From positions 1,860,001-1,924,000 of the forward strand of contig NC_013037.1 of the NCBI RefSeq assembly GCF_000023125.1: 64,000 nucleotides of DNA. The letters are read 5' to 3'. This DNA comes from Dyadobacter fermentans DSM 18053. Its GTDB lineage: Bacteria; Bacteroidota; Bacteroidia; Cytophagales; Spirosomataceae. Every line of letters begins with the position of its first letter. The first letter of the stretch is position 1. Made by a program: the position numbers and the translations under genes. Below the pieces are notes generated by a model. It was not told where the DNA came from, ran no database searches, and was given only the letters and a program-made list of their open reading frames with translations. Of this stretch, positions 35,887 through 45,979 are shown piece by piece.

Positions 35887-37692
35887 ATGAAAAACGTTAC
35901 CAGGCTTTCTCCCTTCGGGGTTTGCTGCTTTGTAATCGTTGCAGCATTATGGCTTCCGGTCGCAGTTTTATACGCGCAGCCCGCAGCCAGCCCCCTCTGC
36001 TCTTCTACGCAACATCATCAGAAACTGGCTATTTCGAAATCCCAAAAGCAGATTTTTGACGACGCACAACAAAGGCTCAATGCCTGGATCGCCGCCCACC
36101 ACACGAGCCGGGCCGATGCCGTAGAACCGGTGTACACCATTCCGGTAGTGGTGCATATCCTGGAACCGATCGGGAGTTCGCTCCTTACCGACGCCCAGGT
36201 GCATGAAGGTATCGCCGAACTCAACAAGGCGTTCAGGAACCAGCTTGCCGAATCAGATGGGACGGATACACGCATTCAGTTCAGGCTGGCCGTTCGCTCG
36301 CCGCGATGCACGCCTACCACGGGGATCAACAGGATTTATACCAACAATGCAGCCTACACGTCGTACGGGGTCACTGGCCCTGGCGGCGCGGGACTTCCCT
36401 ATGATCAGGTGTATCCGATGAGTTATTGGAATAATCTCGAATATTACAACGTGTGGGTGGTCAATTACATGGACCAGGCTGCCGGAATGGCCGGTTACCC
36501 CACCGGGAGCGCTTCGCCCACGGACGGCGTGCTGATCATTGCACCCTATTTTACTACCAAACTCCTCGCGCACGAATTCGGGCACGGGATGTTTCTTGGT
36601 CACACGTTTTCGCGGGGCATCGGCGAGGGGGACCTTGGGACGGTTGAATGCCCGCTCAATGATAATTGCGCCGCGCAGGGCGACAATGTCTGCGATACGG
36701 AGCCCGTTAACCAAAGCTCCAACTACCTTTGCCCCGGCAATCCCAACCCGCTCAACCCGTGCAACAACAACGCGCCGTATGGCAACGTCCTGAAAAATTA
36801 CATGGGTTACAACAATTTCAGCTGCCAGACGCAGTTCACGTACGACCAGCGCGTCCGCATGCGCGGCGCGATCGAAACGCTGCGGTCGGGGCTGATCAAC
36901 AGCAAAGGGCTGGACCCCGCCGTGATCGCGCAAAGCATCCCGACCGGCACCGCGGCCACGCTTACCGCCACCGGCTGCAACGGACAGATCCAATGGTACG
37001 ATGCCACTTCCGGCGGCAATCACCTGGGCTCGGGCAGCAGCTACACCACGCCCGTTCTGGAAGAATCCAAAACCTACTATGCATCCTGCCTCCGCGCCGA
37101 CTGCCCCAGCGATGTGCGGGTAGCGGGCCTCGTGACCGTCGGCCCGGGTTTGCCGGTTACGCTCGTGGCATTCGGGGCAAGTATTTGGGAAGAAAATCAG
37201 GTGCTGCTGAGCTGGGCCACGTCGTTGGAGGTCATGCACGATCATTTCGAGATCGAATCGGCCCGGGATGCGAAAACGTTCCGAAAGATCGGCCAGGTTT
37301 CTGCACCATTCCGGCTGGCTTCGGGCGTTTCGGAATATCGGTTTACGGATACGCCGGAGCCGCCTGCCAGCCTTGTGTATTATCGGTTAAAACAGGTGGA
37401 CCAGGCCGGGGACGGTACGGCCGGCCGCTACGCCTATTCACGGATCGTGCACGTGCGAATGCCCGACACGCATGGGATCACGATCAGCCCCAATCCGGCG
37501 GAGCAACGCATCCATGTCGACGGTGTTTCCCAAAACTGGGACGTTGAAGTGATCCATGCGAATGGAACGATTAGCCAGCGGTTCAAAAACGAACGGTACA
37601 TTGACTCGAAACACCTTCCCGCCGGACTTTATGTGATTAGGGTAACTACGGGTAATGGTTACACTGTTTCGAGGAAGATCATACGAAAATGA
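35887..37692 (+). CDS. M43 (pappalysin/cytophagalysin-like) metalloprotease with T9SS sorting domain
   Basis: 601-residue exported zinc protease. A signal peptide (LWLPVAVLYAQ) is followed by a propeptide-like region and the catalytic domain. The extended zinc motif HEFGHGMFLGH is at residues 229-239, with the Met-turn in NYMGYNNFS and conserved cysteines (CPLNDNCAAQGDNVCDT). Then come an Ig-like module (LTATGCNGQIQWYDATSGG), a second beta domain (VLLSWATSLEVMHDHFEIES) and a T9SS type A tail (ISPNPAEQRIHVDG to YTVSRKIIRK). Likely secreted or surface-attached. Base composition returns to high GC here, unlike the gene just upstream. Confidence 0.92.
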   Translation: MKNVTRLSPFGVCCFVIVAALWLPVAVLYAQPAASPLCSSTQHHQKLAISKSQKQIFDDAQQRLNAWIAAHHTSRADAVEPVYTIPVVVHILEPIGSSLLTDAQVHEGIAELNKAFRNQLAESDGTDTRIQFRLAVRSPRCTPTTGINRIYTNNAAYTSYGVTGPGGAGLPYDQVYPMSYWNNLEYYNVWVVNYMDQAAGMAGYPTGSASPTDGVLIIAPYFTTKLLAHEFGHGMFLGHTFSRGIGEGDLGTVECPLNDNCAAQGDNVCDTEPVNQSSNYLCPGNPNPLNPCNNNAPYGNVLKNYMGYNNFSCQTQFTYDQRVRMRGAIETLRSGLINSKGLDPAVIAQSIPTGTAATLTATGCNGQIQWYDATSGGNHLGSGSSYTTPVLEESKTYYASCLRADCPSDVRVAGLVTVGPGLPVTLVAFGASIWEENQVLLSWATSLEVMHDHFEIESARDAKTFRKIGQVSAPFRLASGVSEYRFTDTPEPPASLVYYRLKQVDQAGDGTAGRYAYSRIVHVRMPDTHGITISPNPAEQRIHVDGVSQNWDVEVIHANGTISQRFKNERYIDSKHLPAGLYVIRVTTGNGYTVSRKIIRK

Positions 37693-37836
37693 GGGAATGC
37701 AAGGTATCACCGACCGGAAACTAACAAACGTATAGCCATCTCAGTTCCAATAGTATATAATCTTATCTTTATAAATGCCGTAACAGGCGGTCCCACAATC
37801 ACTTCCGTATGATCTGTCACTCAACCTTCGACCATT

Positions 37837-39573
37837 ATGAAGCCCGGCCAATGTTACCTTGCACTCATTTTGTTCATTAGTTTTTCCTGCGGTAAAAAAC
37901 AGGAAGAGCAGGAAAAGCAATCGGCCGGCAATGCCGCGCCGATTACCGTTTGCTACAATCCCAAAACCACCGACGCCGAATGGTACAAATCATCCAAAAA
38001 AGCGCCGCTGCTGAATGGGCTGAAAGGCATCGATTTCAAAATCACCACCGCTAATCCGGAAGCGCAGGCCTATTTCAACCAGGGATTGATGCTGGCCTAC
38101 GGGTTTAACCATGCGGAGGCGGCCCGGTCGTTTTATGAAGCAATCCGACTGGATTCTGCCTGTGCCATGGCGCATTGGGGCTTCGCTTATGTGCTCGGCC
38201 CGAACTACAATGCCGGCATGGAGGAAGACAACTTCCAGCGCGCCTGGGAAGCGGGCCAAAAGGCCCGGCAGTTCGCTGTCAACACCAGTCCGAAAGAGCA
38301 GGCACTCATCGCCGCGCTGGCCGTACGGTATGCCGAAAAACCACCTGCCGACAGGCGTCCCCTGGACATTGCCTATGCCGCAGCGATGAAGAAAGTGTAC
38401 ACGCAGCATCCCTCCGACCCGGACATTGGGGCTCTGTATGCCGAAGCCGTGATGAACCTGCACCCATGGGACCTTTATGAGAAACAGACCAAAGCACCCA
38501 AGGCGTGGACACCGGAGATCATGGCCGTTTTGGAAAGCCTGCTGCGCAAAAACCCGAAACACCCCGGCGCGCACCACCTGTATATCCATGCCCTGGAAGC
38601 ATCGGGCACACCCGAAAAAGCCATGACATCCGCAGCGCTGCTCGATTCCCTCGTGCCTGGCGCGGGGCATCTTTTGCATATGCCTTCACACATTTACATC
38701 AACACCGGCGACTACCACCTCGGCTCTCTGTCCAACATACGCGCAGCGCAGGCCGACAGCACTTATGTAACGGCCTGCCACGCCCAGGGTGCCTATCCCC
38801 TCGCCTATTTCCCCCACAATTACCACTTCCTGGCAGCCACGGCCACACTCGAAGGCAACGCCGCCCTGGCATGGAATGCGGCGCGGGAGGTGCAGCAGCA
38901 CACCGCCAAAGAGGTAATGCGGCTGCCGGGCTGGGGTACATTACAGCATTACTACACCATTCCCTGCTATGTGGCCGTGAAGTTCTCGATGTGGGATGAA
39001 ATCCTTTCGCAGCCACGGCCCTCCGACGATCTCGTGTACCCGCGCGCGATCTGGCATTATGCACGGGGAATGGCGTTTCTGGGCAAGCACGACGTGTCCG
39101 GGGCGCAGCAGGAAATGAGTAAGCTGGGTAAACTGGCTGCCGACACCAGCTTGCAAAACCTGACCGTTTGGAATATTAATACCACCGCCGATCTCGCACA
39201 AATCGCCGCGAAAGTGCTTTCGGCGGGCATTGCAGCGCGACAAAACCAGCTCGAAAAATCGGCGTCGTTGCTTGGCGAAGCGGTTGTGATGGAAGATAAA
39301 CTGAACTATAATGAACCGCCCGACTGGTTTTTCTCCGTTAGGCACCACCTCGGTGCTGTTTTGCTAAAAGCCGGTAAACCTGCCGAAGCCGAGGACGTGT
39401 ACCGGAAGGACCTGCTCAATTGGAAGAAAAACGGCTGGGCACTGATAGGCCTTTACCAATCGCTGGAACAGCAGAAAAATGCCGTGGAGGCACGCACGGT
39501 GAAGGCGGCATTCGATAAGTCGTGGCAATATGCCGACACGAAGATCACCGCGTCATCCAGCATTGCGGATTAG
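37837..39573 (+). CDS. TPR-repeat lipoprotein
   Basis: 578 residues with a lipoprotein signal (LILFISFSC, Cys18). Tetratricopeptide-type helical pairs run through the whole mature chain, for example AQAYFNQGLMLAYGFNHAEA at the start and HHLGAVLLKAGKPAEAEDVY near the end. HAEAARSFYEAIRLDSACAM is a canonical TPR helix pair. HPGAHHLYIHALEAS and LLHMPSHIYINTGDYHLGS are His-rich and well conserved in related proteins of unknown function. No enzymatic motif is recognised. A possible promoter element TATCTTTA lies near 37765. It ends at a strong intrinsic terminator. Confidence 0.82.
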   Translation: MKPGQCYLALILFISFSCGKKQEEQEKQSAGNAAPITVCYNPKTTDAEWYKSSKKAPLLNGLKGIDFKITTANPEAQAYFNQGLMLAYGFNHAEAARSFYEAIRLDSACAMAHWGFAYVLGPNYNAGMEEDNFQRAWEAGQKARQFAVNTSPKEQALIAALAVRYAEKPPADRRPLDIAYAAAMKKVYTQHPSDPDIGALYAEAVMNLHPWDLYEKQTKAPKAWTPEIMAVLESLLRKNPKHPGAHHLYIHALEASGTPEKAMTSAALLDSLVPGAGHLLHMPSHIYINTGDYHLGSLSNIRAAQADSTYVTACHAQGAYPLAYFPHNYHFLAATATLEGNAALAWNAAREVQQHTAKEVMRLPGWGTLQHYYTIPCYVAVKFSMWDEILSQPRPSDDLVYPRAIWHYARGMAFLGKHDVSGAQQEMSKLGKLAADTSLQNLTVWNINTTADLAQIAAKVLSAGIAARQNQLEKSASLLGEAVVMEDKLNYNEPPDWFFSVRHHLGAVLLKAGKPAEAEDVYRKDLLNWKKNGWALIGLYQSLEQQKNAVEARTVKAAFDKSWQYADTKITASSSIAD

Positions 39574-39576
39574 AAG

Positions 39577-39622
39577 CAGCACGTGCCTGTGGAGGAGCTC
39601 CGGCAGGCACGTGCTGTTTTTT
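39577..39622 (+). terminator. Intrinsic terminator
   Basis: CAGCACGTGCCTG (39577-39589) and CAGGCACGTGCTG (39604-39616) make a perfect 13-bp stem followed by six T (39617-39622). It terminates the TPR gene, whose stop is at 39571-39573. The convergent M14 gene ends at 39625, so the stem may also serve it in reverse, though no strong T tract follows on that side. Confidence 0.88.
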
Positions 39623-39624
39623 GA

Positions 39625-40869
39625 TTACTCAAAATAATGGTAAAACACTTCGGGCAATTTGTTCCCGAGCGAGAGCCAATCCGATGCCAGCGGGGCCTTT
39701 TTCAGGCCGGCTATCCATTCGTAATTGAGCTCATACACGGCCGCGTACACGCCAAACCGTTCGATAATGCCCTCCCCTAATGTGCCGGGGTTGCGGAAAC
39801 TGGGTTTGGTGGAGCCTTCGGTGAACCAGGTGTATTGGCGCAAAAGCTTGTCGAGCTTTTCCATATGGGCCAGGTAGTCGCTGATATCCCCGTCCGGCCT
39901 GCTTACGTGCAGGTTTCCGCCCGCGTCGTTATGAATGTCCAGGGCGAGGTCGGGGCGCTTTTTGGCCTTCACCATTTTGTGCAGCCATTGTTCGAGCGCA
40001 TAGTTTTCCGGCGCCACAAGCGAGTCCGCCGGCTTGTCCCATTTACGGTTCAAATCATACCCATTGGCATTAAACCGCGTTTTTCCGCGCGCTACACCAT
40101 CCTTGTTGGCCATCGGAAGGATGTACACACAGTAGCGCTTCAGATACCGCTTCGAATCTTCATCATTGCTGAGCAGTTTTTCAACCAGCCCTTCGACCGT
40201 CCAGTTGCCTCCCGCCTCGAATGCGTGGGCGCGGGCACGCAGGAAGAGCCTTTTCGGCGCATTTTCGTTCCCGATCCGGATGATTTCCAACGGCCGCCCC
40301 TCGGCAGTTTTGCCGATTGTGGTGATGCCGGCCAGCTTGCTCCGGCCGATTTTGGCCAGCATTTTGTCCAGATCGCTGATCCGGTAAGGCTCCACGCTGG
40401 CAATGTAGGCATGCGGAGCTTCCATTTTGAGGGAAAATTGCATCCGGCGGCCCGGCAGCGCTTTGACCGAACGGCTTTCCCACTTTTTGTTATCAAACGA
40501 AACCACATAGCGCGACCGGTCCGAAAGATCGCTCGCATGGCGGTTGTTCCAGATATTGTCAAAATTTTCGAGGATCACGGTCACGTCCGTGCCCACGGGC
40601 GCTTCGATCCTGAAATGGAAATGGTTGACGGCCCTGTTCTTCGAAAACCGCTCGTGGTCATAAACCATGCTGCCGATCACCCGCCCAGCCGAATCGATTT
40701 CCCAGTTCATCGGCGATGCGTTTTCAAACCCGGTGTTGATGAATATTTTGGGTTGAACAATACTGTCCGCTACGGCAGACCGCTTGTCGCTGGCTTCTGC
40801 GGCCACCGCGCTCACAGTGGCTGTGAGGCACCCGGCCAGCATTACGTGTAAAAAAGCATTTATTTTCAT
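39625..40869 (-). CDS. M14 family zinc carboxypeptidase
   Basis: 414 residues. The start at 40869 (MKINAFLHV) gives a good signal peptide; a longer frame to 40902 is less likely. After a beta-rich N-terminal domain (RSYVVSFD-like, KKWESRSVKALPG), the M14 domain shows the zinc ligands of RAHAFEAG (HxxE), then NKDGVARGKTRFNANGYDLN (the NxxG/DLNR signature) and LDIHNDAGGN, with the catalytic Glu in AAVYELNYEW. It would trim C-terminal residues from peptides in the periplasm. It is the only enzyme of the third SusCD locus, 56 nt after SusD, which points to peptide import. Confidence 0.87.
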   Translation of the reverse strand: MKINAFLHVMLAGCLTATVSAVAAEASDKRSAVADSIVQPKIFINTGFENASPMNWEIDSAGRVIGSMVYDHERFSKNRAVNHFHFRIEAPVGTDVTVILENFDNIWNNRHASDLSDRSRYVVSFDNKKWESRSVKALPGRRMQFSLKMEAPHAYIASVEPYRISDLDKMLAKIGRSKLAGITTIGKTAEGRPLEIIRIGNENAPKRLFLRARAHAFEAGGNWTVEGLVEKLLSNDEDSKRYLKRYCVYILPMANKDGVARGKTRFNANGYDLNRKWDKPADSLVAPENYALEQWLHKMVKAKKRPDLALDIHNDAGGNLHVSRPDGDISDYLAHMEKLDKLLRQYTWFTEGSTKPSFRNPGTLGEGIIERFGVYAAVYELNYEWIAGLKKAPLASDWLSLGNKLPEVFYHYFE

Positions 40870-40925
40870 ATCAAAAAGGTTAAGGATAATGCCCGGCAGC
40901 AAGTGCTGGCCGGGCCAGGAATACG

Positions 40926-42365
40926 TCAGAAATTATAGCCCGGGTTTTGTCGGATACCTTCCGGATTGATGTCGATCTGCGTTTGTGGAATGGGATATAC
41001 GGCGTTAAACTCCTGCACGACAGGCGCTTTGAAATGCGCATTCATCACGGCTACTTCCCGTCCGGTACGCACGAGGTCAAACCAGCGGTGGCCTTCAAAT
41101 GCCAGTTCCACCTGCCGCTCATGCTCAATCGCCAGCTTGAATGCCGCTTTGGACAGGCCCGCCGGCAGGGCAGCCAGCTTCGCCCGCTTGCGTACGGCAT
41201 TGATGGCGTCGTAGGCTTCCGTCACCGGGCCGCTCACTTCGTTCACTGCCTCTGCATACATCAGCAACACATCGGCATACCGCAGCACCGGCCAGTTGTT
41301 ATCGGCATCACCATCCGTGAATGCATCATCCTGAAATTTAAGCGAATACGGATCCGCCACGAATTTGCCGGTGACATTATCGGTATAGCCCAGCGCAAGT
41401 GAAACGCCTTTGCGGTAATCGCCCGGCTCGTAAGCGGCAATGAGGTCGGTGGTGGGGAGGTTCCGCCCGCCGGCAAAGCCGACTTTAACCACGGATGATC
41501 CCGAGTTACGCGGAGCAAAGTTGCTGTAAAAGCTGCTGCCCGTGCCCGTACCGCCTTTTTTGAACTGCACCTCAAACAGGGATTCTGCATTGTTTGCATT
41601 AGCGACCGGCCATAATGCCGCATAGTCGTCGAGCAGCTTGTAATGCCCCCCGTCGATCACCTCTTTCAGTTTGTCTTTCGCTTTGGCAAAATCGCCGGTG
41701 GTGAGGTATACTTTTCCAAGCAATGCTTTTGCGGCGTCGCGCGTGGCGCGTCCTATGTCGCTGCCGGTGTAAGAAACTGGCAGTTTCTGCTCTGCGTCGG
41801 TCAAATCGGCGACGATCTGCGCATATACTTCCGCTTTCGGCACCCGAGCGTGCGAGTAGCCTTCGTCCACGGTTTTGGTTTCCGACAAAACCAGCGGCAC
41901 GTCGCCGAACGTCCGCACAAGATTAAAGTACTGCAAAGCACGCAGAAAACGGGCCTCGCCGATAAAGCGCTGGCGCAGGGCGTCGTCCATTTGAGCGCCG
42001 CCGATATGGTCGAGCACGGTGTTGGCGGCGAGTATTCCCCGGTAGGTATCCACCCACATCACGCGGATGATCTCGTTCGTGGACGCCATTTTGAACTGGT
42101 CGAGCTCGGCATCGGGCAGGTTGCCGCCGCCTTCCCAGTTCGTGGTGTTGTCGGACCGTGCCTCGGCGATATTATAATAGGCGTAGCCGTATTGGCCGAA
42201 GTTGGCGAGCATGCCATAAGCCGCGGTCACCGCCGCCTGCATATCGGACGCATTGCGGTAGAAGTTTTTCACGTTAGCGGCGTCTATCGGCGCCAGGTCG
42301 AGAAAGCCCGAGCAGCCCGTGGTGAGCACGCACATTGAGCCAAGTATGATGGTATTGAGTTTCAT
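40926..42365 (-). CDS. SusD/RagB family lipoprotein (locus 3)
   Basis: 479 residues. The start at 42365 (MKLNTIILG) places a lipobox (VLTTGC, Cys18) at the expected distance and lies 14 nt after SusC; the longer frame overlaps SusC. Family features: SGFLDLAPIDAANVKNFYRN at the start, EARFLRALQYFNLVRTFGDV and the C-terminal ERQVELAFEGHRWFDLVRTG. It partners the STN-containing SusC and precedes an M14 carboxypeptidase, so its ligand is more likely a peptide than a glycan, as for RagB of Porphyromonas. This is inferred from context only. Confidence 0.94.
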   Translation of the reverse strand: MKLNTIILGSMCVLTTGCSGFLDLAPIDAANVKNFYRNASDMQAAVTAAYGMLANFGQYGYAYYNIAEARSDNTTNWEGGGNLPDAELDQFKMASTNEIIRVMWVDTYRGILAANTVLDHIGGAQMDDALRQRFIGEARFLRALQYFNLVRTFGDVPLVLSETKTVDEGYSHARVPKAEVYAQIVADLTDAEQKLPVSYTGSDIGRATRDAAKALLGKVYLTTGDFAKAKDKLKEVIDGGHYKLLDDYAALWPVANANNAESLFEVQFKKGGTGTGSSFYSNFAPRNSGSSVVKVGFAGGRNLPTTDLIAAYEPGDYRKGVSLALGYTDNVTGKFVADPYSLKFQDDAFTDGDADNNWPVLRYADVLLMYAEAVNEVSGPVTEAYDAINAVRKRAKLAALPAGLSKAAFKLAIEHERQVELAFEGHRWFDLVRTGREVAVMNAHFKAPVVQEFNAVYPIPQTQIDINPEGIRQNPGYNF

Positions 42366-42379
42366 GGTTCGGGTTGGGT

Positions 42380-45300
42380 TTATAATGTCAGGTTCAGACC
42401 AAGGGTGAATGTGCGCGCCAGCGGATAGCCGTTGAAATCGACGCCGGGCGTGAGCGAGCTGCTGCCGTTCAGGCTTTGCTCGGGGTTGTAGCCCCGGTAC
42501 TTCGTGAATGTGAACGCATTCTGTACCGACAGGCTCACGCTTGCATTCTGAAGACAAACCGCCTTCGCCAGTTTTTCGGGCAGGCTATACCGCAGGTTGA
42601 TGTTCCTGATCCTGAAAAAAGATGCGTTTTCCACGAGCAGGCTCGACACGTAGCTCACGTTGCCGCCGGTAGGCGCCACATTGGCACGCGGCGTGCGGCC
42701 ATCACCCGGCTGCTCGGGCGACTGCCAGCGGCCAAGGACGTCCTTGCGGCTGTAACTGCCATTCACCAGTCCGATATTCCGACGCGAGCCGTTCAGCAGC
42801 TGGATACCCTGCACGCCGTCGCCGAGAATGCTGAGGCTGAACGGGCCATAGGAGAAATTGTTGGTGATGCCGTAAAAGAAATCGGGCGCATTGTCGCCGA
42901 TGATCGTGACGTCGCTGGGCGTAATGGCGCCATCGCCGTCTATATCCCTGAATTTCAGGTCGCCCGGCCGCGATCCGGTGTTACCTCCTACCCTCGGGCT
43001 GCTATCCACATCTTCCTGCGACTGGTAAACGCCGATCGCCTCATAACCCCAGAAACTCCCGATGGGCGAGCCGATCCTGGTAATGTGGGTGTTGGGACTG
43101 AAAGACGGGCTTTTGGAGATAATCGGGTTGCCGGACGGCCCCAGCTTCATTACTTTATTGCGGTTAAAGGAAATATTGAACGCCGTCGACCATTTGAATG
43201 CGCCGGTGAAATTCCGCGAATTGACACTGAACTCCCAGCCCCGGTTATTGAGCTTTCCGATGTTCTGCAAGGCGGTTTCATAGCCGGTAGACGCCGGTAC
43301 GGGCACGTTCAGGAGCAGGTCGGTGGTGTTTTTGTTGTAAAAATCAATGGTAAAGCTCAGCCGGCTGCGCAGCAACGAGAAATCGACGCCGATATCGAAC
43401 TGGTGCATCATTTCCCAGCCCAGCTGCTCATTGCTGATCGATCCCGGGTAGAGCCCGTAAGCCAGCGCCCCCGCGCCCTCGCCGAAGCTGTAACGGCGGT
43501 TGCTGAGGAGCCCGATGTGGTTGTAGTTACCGATGGTATTGTTACCCGCCAGCCCGTAGCTCGCCCGCAGTTTCAGATCGCTCACCACGTGCTGCGATTT
43601 CATGAAATGCTCTTCCGAAATGTACCAGCCCACCGAAGCCGACGGGAACGTGCCCCATTTGTTGCGCGCGCCGAAGCGTGACGACCCGTCGCGGCGCATG
43701 GTAGCCGAAAACAGGTATTTACCTGCATAGGTGTAGTTGGCCCGCGCCAGCATCGAAAGCAGCGACCATTCCGAAACGGCGGTGCCGCCGCTGGTAACCT
43801 GGCCTGCATTCAGCGTCGGCACGAGGTCGGTCGGGAAGTTGGTGGCATTCAGCGAAGCCGCTTCGTACCTGGCTTTTTGAGCGGTAAATCCGGCAAGCAG
43901 GTCGAGCTCGTGCTTTTCGCCGAATGTCTTTTTGTAGGTCAAAATGTTCTCATTGAGCCAGTTCAAGTCGCGGCCCGTTGAAGCTGACGCCCTGGCCTGT
44001 ACCGGCGCCGGCACTCCATTCCAGCCCAAATCGGACGGATAATAGGCATTGTCGCGGGAGTCGGAGTAATCGATCCCGAAAGAGGTCCTGAATTTGAGGC
44101 CGTTGATAATGGTGGCTTCGGCGTACACATTTCCAAGGGTTCTGAAAACGGTCCGCTTGTTCTTGATTTTGCTGGCGATGGCTACGGGGTTGTCGATCAC
44201 CCCGATGTTATACGGTGATGGCCCGAGCAATGTCGTGAACGATCCGTCGGGATTGTAAACCGGCACGGTAGGCGGCAGCGACAATGCGGAACCCAATATA
44301 CCGCCCGAAAAAACCTGGTCTTCCACGGGCAGCAGCCGGCTCGAAGCGAACGAGGGCGAGAGGTTCATGCCCACGGTTACATGGCGCGATGCCTTATGGT
44401 CGAGGTTCACCCGCGCCGAATACCGCTCGAAGCCCGTGTTCATCACAATGCCGTCCTGTTTGAAATAAGCCCCCGAAGTGAAGAATGTCGTTTTATCATT
44501 CCCGCCCGACAGCGACAACTGATAGTTCTGGATCGGCGCCGTGCGGAAAACCTCATCCTGCCAGTCGGTGCCTTTGCCGAGTGTTTCCGGGTTGGCAAAC
44601 ATCTCCGGGATTTGCAGCGCCGCCGGGCGCACGCTGTTGGGATCGGTTGCCTTTCCGCCGCGGTCCACCCACGCATTATTGCGGGCTTCGGTGTTGAACT
44701 CGGCATACTCGCGGGCATTGAGCATGTCGATTTTGTTGGCCACCTGCTGAAATCCATAATAGGTATCCAGCTGCACAACCGATTTCCCCGACTTGCCGCG
44801 CTTCGTCGTCACCAGCACCACGCCGTTACTGCCGCGGGAGCCGTAAATGGCCGCCGCCGAGGCATCTTTCAGTATTTCAATGGATTCGATGTCGTTGGGA
44901 TTGATGGACGCCAGTGGATTTAAATTACTGTTAAAACCATCCGACACGGGAAAGCCGTCGATCACATACAATGGCTCGTTACCCGCCCCGATGGACCCCG
45001 TGCCGCGTACCCGTACGGACACGCCCCCGCCCGGGGCACCTTTGGTTTGCGCCACGTTCACACCTGCAATTTGCCCGCCCAGGGCCTGGTCGAGGCTGGT
45101 AAGCGGCTGATTGGCCACATTCTTCATCGGCAGCGACGCCACCGAGCCGGTAATGCTGCTCTGCTTCTGCGTGCCGTAGCCGATCACCACCACGTCGTTC
45201 AATGCCTTGGTGTCCACTGCCATAGCAATATTCACTTCCAGCCTATTACCGACCGCGATCTCCTGGTTTTTATATCCTACAAAACTCACCACGATCACCG

Positions 45301-45913
45301 GTTCCGGCTCCCCGTCGGGAATGCTGAGGCGGAACTCCCCGGCTGCGTCGGTGGCCGTGCCTGTCTGCGAGTTTTTGATGACAATGCTCACGCCGGGGAA
45401 CGGGCTGCCGTTTTCGTCGGTAACCTTCCCCTGTAGCGTGCGGTCGAGCCGCGCCGGTAAGGGTTCGATCGTCCGCTGGGTAAGCTGAATGCCCGGTTCC
45501 GCGCCCGGAATGCGGGCGGGCAGTCCGGTTTCATGAAGGGGTGTTTTCACTACTTTTTTCAAAACAACGTTCCGCTGGAAAATGCGGTACGACAGCGGCA
45601 TGTCTTTGAAAACGGTGGCGAGAATGTCGTCGATAGACGCGTTTTTGAAGCGTACCGACACATTATTTGCCTGGGGAAGGTCGAGCTCGTCGTAAAGGAA
45701 CAGGTAGCCAGTCTGCTTTTCGATGTTCCGCATGACGACTTTCAGCGGGGCATTTTTGGCATGAAAGGAGAACTTTTGGCTGAACCCGTCGGCCGTAACG
45801 TGGGAAAGCGTGATGGTGAGCAAAAGTAGAATCCTGGTCATAGTTCTCAGTATCCGGCCGGCATAATGCGCCTGCCTGCCCACCGGAAGGCGGGTCAAAA
45901 GGTTTATTTTCAT
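42380..45913 (-). CDS. SusC/RagA family TonB-dependent transporter with STN domain (locus 3)
   Basis: 1177 residues. An unusually long N-terminal region (LLTRLPVGRQAHYAGR) precedes the signal peptide (LLLTITLSHVTADGFSQ). The LPVGRQA stretch is encoded by a short repeat-like sequence (about 45868-45895). An STN domain follows (LKVVMRNIEKQTGYLFLYDE), then the carboxypeptidase-regulatory domain (GVSIVIKNSQTGTATDAAGE), plug (VVIGYGTQKQSSITGS) and barrel ending TFTLGLNLTL. The STN domain and the sigma/FecR pair upstream imply ligand signalling through the receptor. Confidence 0.94.
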   Translation of the reverse strand: MKINLLTRLPVGRQAHYAGRILRTMTRILLLLTITLSHVTADGFSQKFSFHAKNAPLKVVMRNIEKQTGYLFLYDELDLPQANNVSVRFKNASIDDILATVFKDMPLSYRIFQRNVVLKKVVKTPLHETGLPARIPGAEPGIQLTQRTIEPLPARLDRTLQGKVTDENGSPFPGVSIVIKNSQTGTATDAAGEFRLSIPDGEPEPVIVVSFVGYKNQEIAVGNRLEVNIAMAVDTKALNDVVVIGYGTQKQSSITGSVASLPMKNVANQPLTSLDQALGGQIAGVNVAQTKGAPGGGVSVRVRGTGSIGAGNEPLYVIDGFPVSDGFNSNLNPLASINPNDIESIEILKDASAAAIYGSRGSNGVVLVTTKRGKSGKSVVQLDTYYGFQQVANKIDMLNAREYAEFNTEARNNAWVDRGGKATDPNSVRPAALQIPEMFANPETLGKGTDWQDEVFRTAPIQNYQLSLSGGNDKTTFFTSGAYFKQDGIVMNTGFERYSARVNLDHKASRHVTVGMNLSPSFASSRLLPVEDQVFSGGILGSALSLPPTVPVYNPDGSFTTLLGPSPYNIGVIDNPVAIASKIKNKRTVFRTLGNVYAEATIINGLKFRTSFGIDYSDSRDNAYYPSDLGWNGVPAPVQARASASTGRDLNWLNENILTYKKTFGEKHELDLLAGFTAQKARYEAASLNATNFPTDLVPTLNAGQVTSGGTAVSEWSLLSMLARANYTYAGKYLFSATMRRDGSSRFGARNKWGTFPSASVGWYISEEHFMKSQHVVSDLKLRASYGLAGNNTIGNYNHIGLLSNRRYSFGEGAGALAYGLYPGSISNEQLGWEMMHQFDIGVDFSLLRSRLSFTIDFYNKNTTDLLLNVPVPASTGYETALQNIGKLNNRGWEFSVNSRNFTGAFKWSTAFNISFNRNKVMKLGPSGNPIISKSPSFSPNTHITRIGSPIGSFWGYEAIGVYQSQEDVDSSPRVGGNTGSRPGDLKFRDIDGDGAITPSDVTIIGDNAPDFFYGITNNFSYGPFSLSILGDGVQGIQLLNGSRRNIGLVNGSYSRKDVLGRWQSPEQPGDGRTPRANVAPTGGNVSYVSSLLVENASFFRIRNINLRYSLPEKLAKAVCLQNASVSLSVQNAFTFTKYRGYNPEQSLNGSSSLTPGVDFNGYPLARTFTLGLNLTL

Positions 45914-45979
45914 AACTTTGTTAAAGTTTAGGAATGCAAAAAGACTTTTTCAGAGAAGCTCGGTTGCGCCTGGACGTCG

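Noticed and set aside
42476..43681. 401-codon plus-strand open frame opposite a SusC gene
   Set aside because: Antisense shadow of the barrel region. No start signal or recognisable motif.
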